Source: Oscillatoria sp. Prado101 (GTDB taxonomy: Bacteria; Cyanobacteriota; Cyanobacteriia; Cyanobacteriales; Oscillatoriaceae). From it: 5,376 bases of DNA. The stretch spans positions 1 to 5,376 of the forward strand of contig JALOOK010000360.1 of assembly GCA_025454445.1 (NCBI GenBank). Reading direction: 5' to 3'. This document shows positions 3,721-5,376 of this stretch, piece after piece. The position numbers were made by a program, and so were the translations under genes. A model generated the notes under the pieces. It was not told the DNA's origin, ran no database searches, and was given only the letters and a program-made list of their open reading frames with translations. Within the stretch, counting starts at the first letter, position 1. Every line of letters starts with the position of its first letter.

Positions 3721-5376
3721 TCACCTCCCCCCAACAGTCGCTATCTCTTCATCCGTCAACCCATACAGCCGGCAGACAATCCCATCAATCAGACTATCAG
3801 TGCCGGCAAGTCGCGCTCTCACCGGCAGCACTTTATCCAAACTCGCCTGGTATTCCCGCTGCAAGCGCTCCTGAAACCCTCTCGCTGAAACATCCGCTGA
3901 CAGCCGCTTGCGATTCTTTTTCAGAATCTCCAGCAGTTCCTCAAAGTTCAGGGGGGATTCATCTTTCTGGTAATCTCCCAGGTAATTTTGAACGCGGGTT
4001 TTATTGGTGAGGCTGTCAGTGCCGGTGCCAATCTCCCGCGACAGCCAAGCCAGGAAATCTTTCATTTCCGCCTGCTTTTGCTTGTTCAGCTCAATCATTT
4101 CACCGGCAAGGTAAGCCAGCAAATCGTGAATCACATCAGTGCGCCCCTGGCTGAGGTGTTTTTGCACCAATTCTATAATAGCAGTTACCTCACCTCCTGT
4201 CAAGCAACTCTCACAGGTTGATTTGGCTATTTCCAGATAGCCGGTGCGTTCCTCTGCTGGCGTGGTGAAGGTAATGTGAGCGATAGGAAAGGGATTCAAA
4301 TAAGCTGTCTTCATGCGGAAGTAGCCACCCCGCAAGTCGGTTCCTGTTTGTTGCAAAAAGAAAGTCATTAAACAACTGTTGAGAATGGCTGTTAGCGCCA
4401 GGGGAGAGATTTTGCTGCCTTCTTTTAAGCGAATTCCATAAGCCGTGTCTATAATATAGCGCCCCTCATCGTCCCAGGCAAATTCTGCTCTCCCCGCCAC
4501 ATCAGGTAAAACTAACTTTTGCCGCCCGAGTGCACTCACATTTTGAGGGCGGCTGTAGCAGTACCAATCACTCCGAAATCTGAAATAGCCCTTCTCACGC
4601 TCCTCCAATATCCCTCGATTCACTGGATGATTGAGATACGCCCAACCTTGGGGATACTTTTCTGCCATCTCCAGAGGAGATATGATTTTCGCTTCTTGAT
4701 CGGCAGTCTTATAGGGAAACAGCAGATAGCTATCATGTTCGTAATAGTAAGGATCGATATCTTTGCCGGTGATGGATGGGCGCATCAAGCCCATTTCAAT
4801 ATCCACACACCGCTCCAGAGATCGCGAATAAAATTGGTTCCCATGACGCCGCATCAAAAACACTGGATCGGCGCGAGTGCCTGTGCCACTAAACACAGTC
4901 GCAATATCTTCCAAACGCTGCAATTTCCCCAACTTGCTGAAAATGCCGGCAGAACCCAGGGCAAATACCCACCCATCAGCGTTCAAGGTTTCAGAAGATA
5001 TAATTCCTGTTTCCCACTCCCCTTCACTTTCTGGAAGGGGTTGGCAGTTTTCCCCGGCACTTTTCAAAATTGCAACTCTCACAGACTCACAAGACGAACC
5101 GCTTATAAAAAGCAGACAAGTGTATGCAGTCACCCCCTGAAACACTTGGAAATGCCCAAAATCCACAATGGATTCTACTGCTCGTTGCTGAGAGAGCAGA
5201 ACTCGCAAAGATTCACCGACTTTACTTGTGAACCACTTGTTAGGCACAATCATGCCGGCATGTCCCTGAGAATTCAGCCATTTCAACCCCGCCTCAGCAA
5301 AACACAGGTAAATGTCAAATTCCCTTTTCGCAGCAGACTGATATGCTTTTGAGTAATAAGCCCAGGTTTCCGAATC
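3721..5376 (-). CDS. Eco57I-type restriction-modification methylase, C-terminal part
   Basis: The N-terminus is beyond the window: the frame is open to base 5376, giving 551 visible residues. A TTG at 5286 is internal, since family-like sequence continues upstream of it. Visible residues 1-95 are the end of an N6-adenine methyltransferase domain: FDIYLCFAEAGL (20-31), GMIVPNKWF (41-49), VDFGHFQVFQGVTAYTCLLF (71-90). A TaqI-like target-recognition domain follows (about 155-365): RPSITGKDIDPYYY (199-212), WYCYSRPQNV (271-280), DDEGRYIIDTAYGI (302-315), LNSCLMTFF (332-340), LRGGYFRMKTAYLNPFPI (348-365). The tail (380-551) is helical and charged, with NKTRVQNYLGDYQ and a terminal IVCRLYGLTDEEIATV. 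In this family one polypeptide usually carries nuclease, methylase and specificity. Methylase motifs I and NPPY and any nuclease domain must lie upstream, so activity cannot be judged here. BREX/DISARM-like methylases are less likely alternatives. Confidence 0.93.
   Translation of the reverse strand, partial: DSETWAYYSKAYQSAAKREFDIYLCFAEAGLKWLNSQGHAGMIVPNKWFTSKVGESLRVLLSQQRAVESIVDFGHFQVFQGVTAYTCLLFISGSSCESVRVAILKSAGENCQPLPESEGEWETGIISSETLNADGWVFALGSAGIFSKLGKLQRLEDIATVFSGTGTRADPVFLMRRHGNQFYSRSLERCVDIEMGLMRPSITGKDIDPYYYEHDSYLLFPYKTADQEAKIISPLEMAEKYPQGWAYLNHPVNRGILEEREKGYFRFRSDWYCYSRPQNVSALGRQKLVLPDVAGRAEFAWDDEGRYIIDTAYGIRLKEGSKISPLALTAILNSCLMTFFLQQTGTDLRGGYFRMKTAYLNPFPIAHITFTTPAEERTGYLEIAKSTCESCLTGGEVTAIIELVQKHLSQGRTDVIHDLLAYLAGEMIELNKQKQAEMKDFLAWLSREIGTGTDSLTNKTRVQNYLGDYQKDESPLNFEELLEILKKNRKRLSADVSARGFQERLQREYQASLDKVLPVRARLAGTDSLIDGIVCRLYGLTDEEIATVGGR

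Noticed and set aside
3679..3874. Extension of the antitoxin-like frame to 145 residues
   Set aside because: Past residue 54 the sequence loses family likeness, crosses the hairpin at 3676-3710 and then reads antisense through the methylase C-terminus. The alternative frame ending at 3678 fits far better.
5284..5286. TTG as the start of the methylase gene
   Set aside because: The frame stays open for 30 more codons to the window edge and encodes methylase-like sequence (FDIYLCFAEAGL), so the TTG is an internal Leu codon.
4519..5352. 277-codon plus-strand open frame
   Set aside because: It lies wholly antisense to the methylase gene, whose protein matches Eco57I-type motifs throughout. The antisense translation shows no domain character.
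1..5376. tRNA, rRNA or insertion sequence
   Set aside because: No cloverleaf or rRNA segment was recognised, and there is no transposase-like protein in any frame.

Overview
The window looks like chromosomal DNA from a filamentous cyanobacterium of the Oscillatoriales/Coleofasciculales type. The evidence is a canonical 173-residue Ycf3 (photosystem I assembly), a bacterial GatC, a cyanobacterial-style homoserine dehydrogenase with a C-terminal ACT domain, a large Eco57I-type restriction-modification protein, and intergenic DNA full of short tandem repeats and perfect hairpins. GatC and homoserine dehydrogenase beside Ycf3 argue for a free-living genome rather than a plastid. The genus is not fixed by the sequence.

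Layout. Bases 1-99 carry a 27-bp tandem repeat that probably began before the window. Two plus-strand housekeeping genes follow: ycf3 (215-736) and gatC (839-1129), separated by a short low-complexity spacer. A perfect 13-bp hairpin at 1142-1172 closes gatC and also faces the end of a minus-strand gene (1176-1499). That gene encodes a 107-residue, aromatic-free, probably coiled-coil protein made of 38-residue repeats. A GTA-N8-TAC palindrome resembling an NtcA site lies upstream of it. Next on the minus strand is hom (1706-3010, GTG start), with a long GC-rich leader and a candidate promoter at 3275-3303. Divergent from hom is a small plus-strand ribbon-helix-helix antitoxin-like gene (3437-3678). 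Its frame is broken by one base in a C5 run, and no toxin gene is visible beside it. The right end (3721-5376, minus strand) is the C-terminal 551 residues of a type IIG-like DNA methyltransferase/restriction enzyme whose N-terminus lies outside the window.

Ycf3 and hom serve unrelated housekeeping processes (photosystem I assembly; threonine/methionine synthesis), and GatC serves Gln-tRNA (and possibly Asn-tRNA) formation. The right third has accessory or defence character. The signals not explained by genes are: (i) three related hairpins (1640-1672, 3307-3345, 3676-3710) whose central base pair is G-C, C-G and A-T respectively, which is covariation supporting a selected stem-loop; two of them bracket the antitoxin-like gene; (ii) strong over-representation of TGCCGG/CCGGCA and the palindrome TGCCGGCA, while the usual cyanobacterial HIP1 octamer GCGATCGC is absent; (iii) the single-base frameshift in the antitoxin-like gene.
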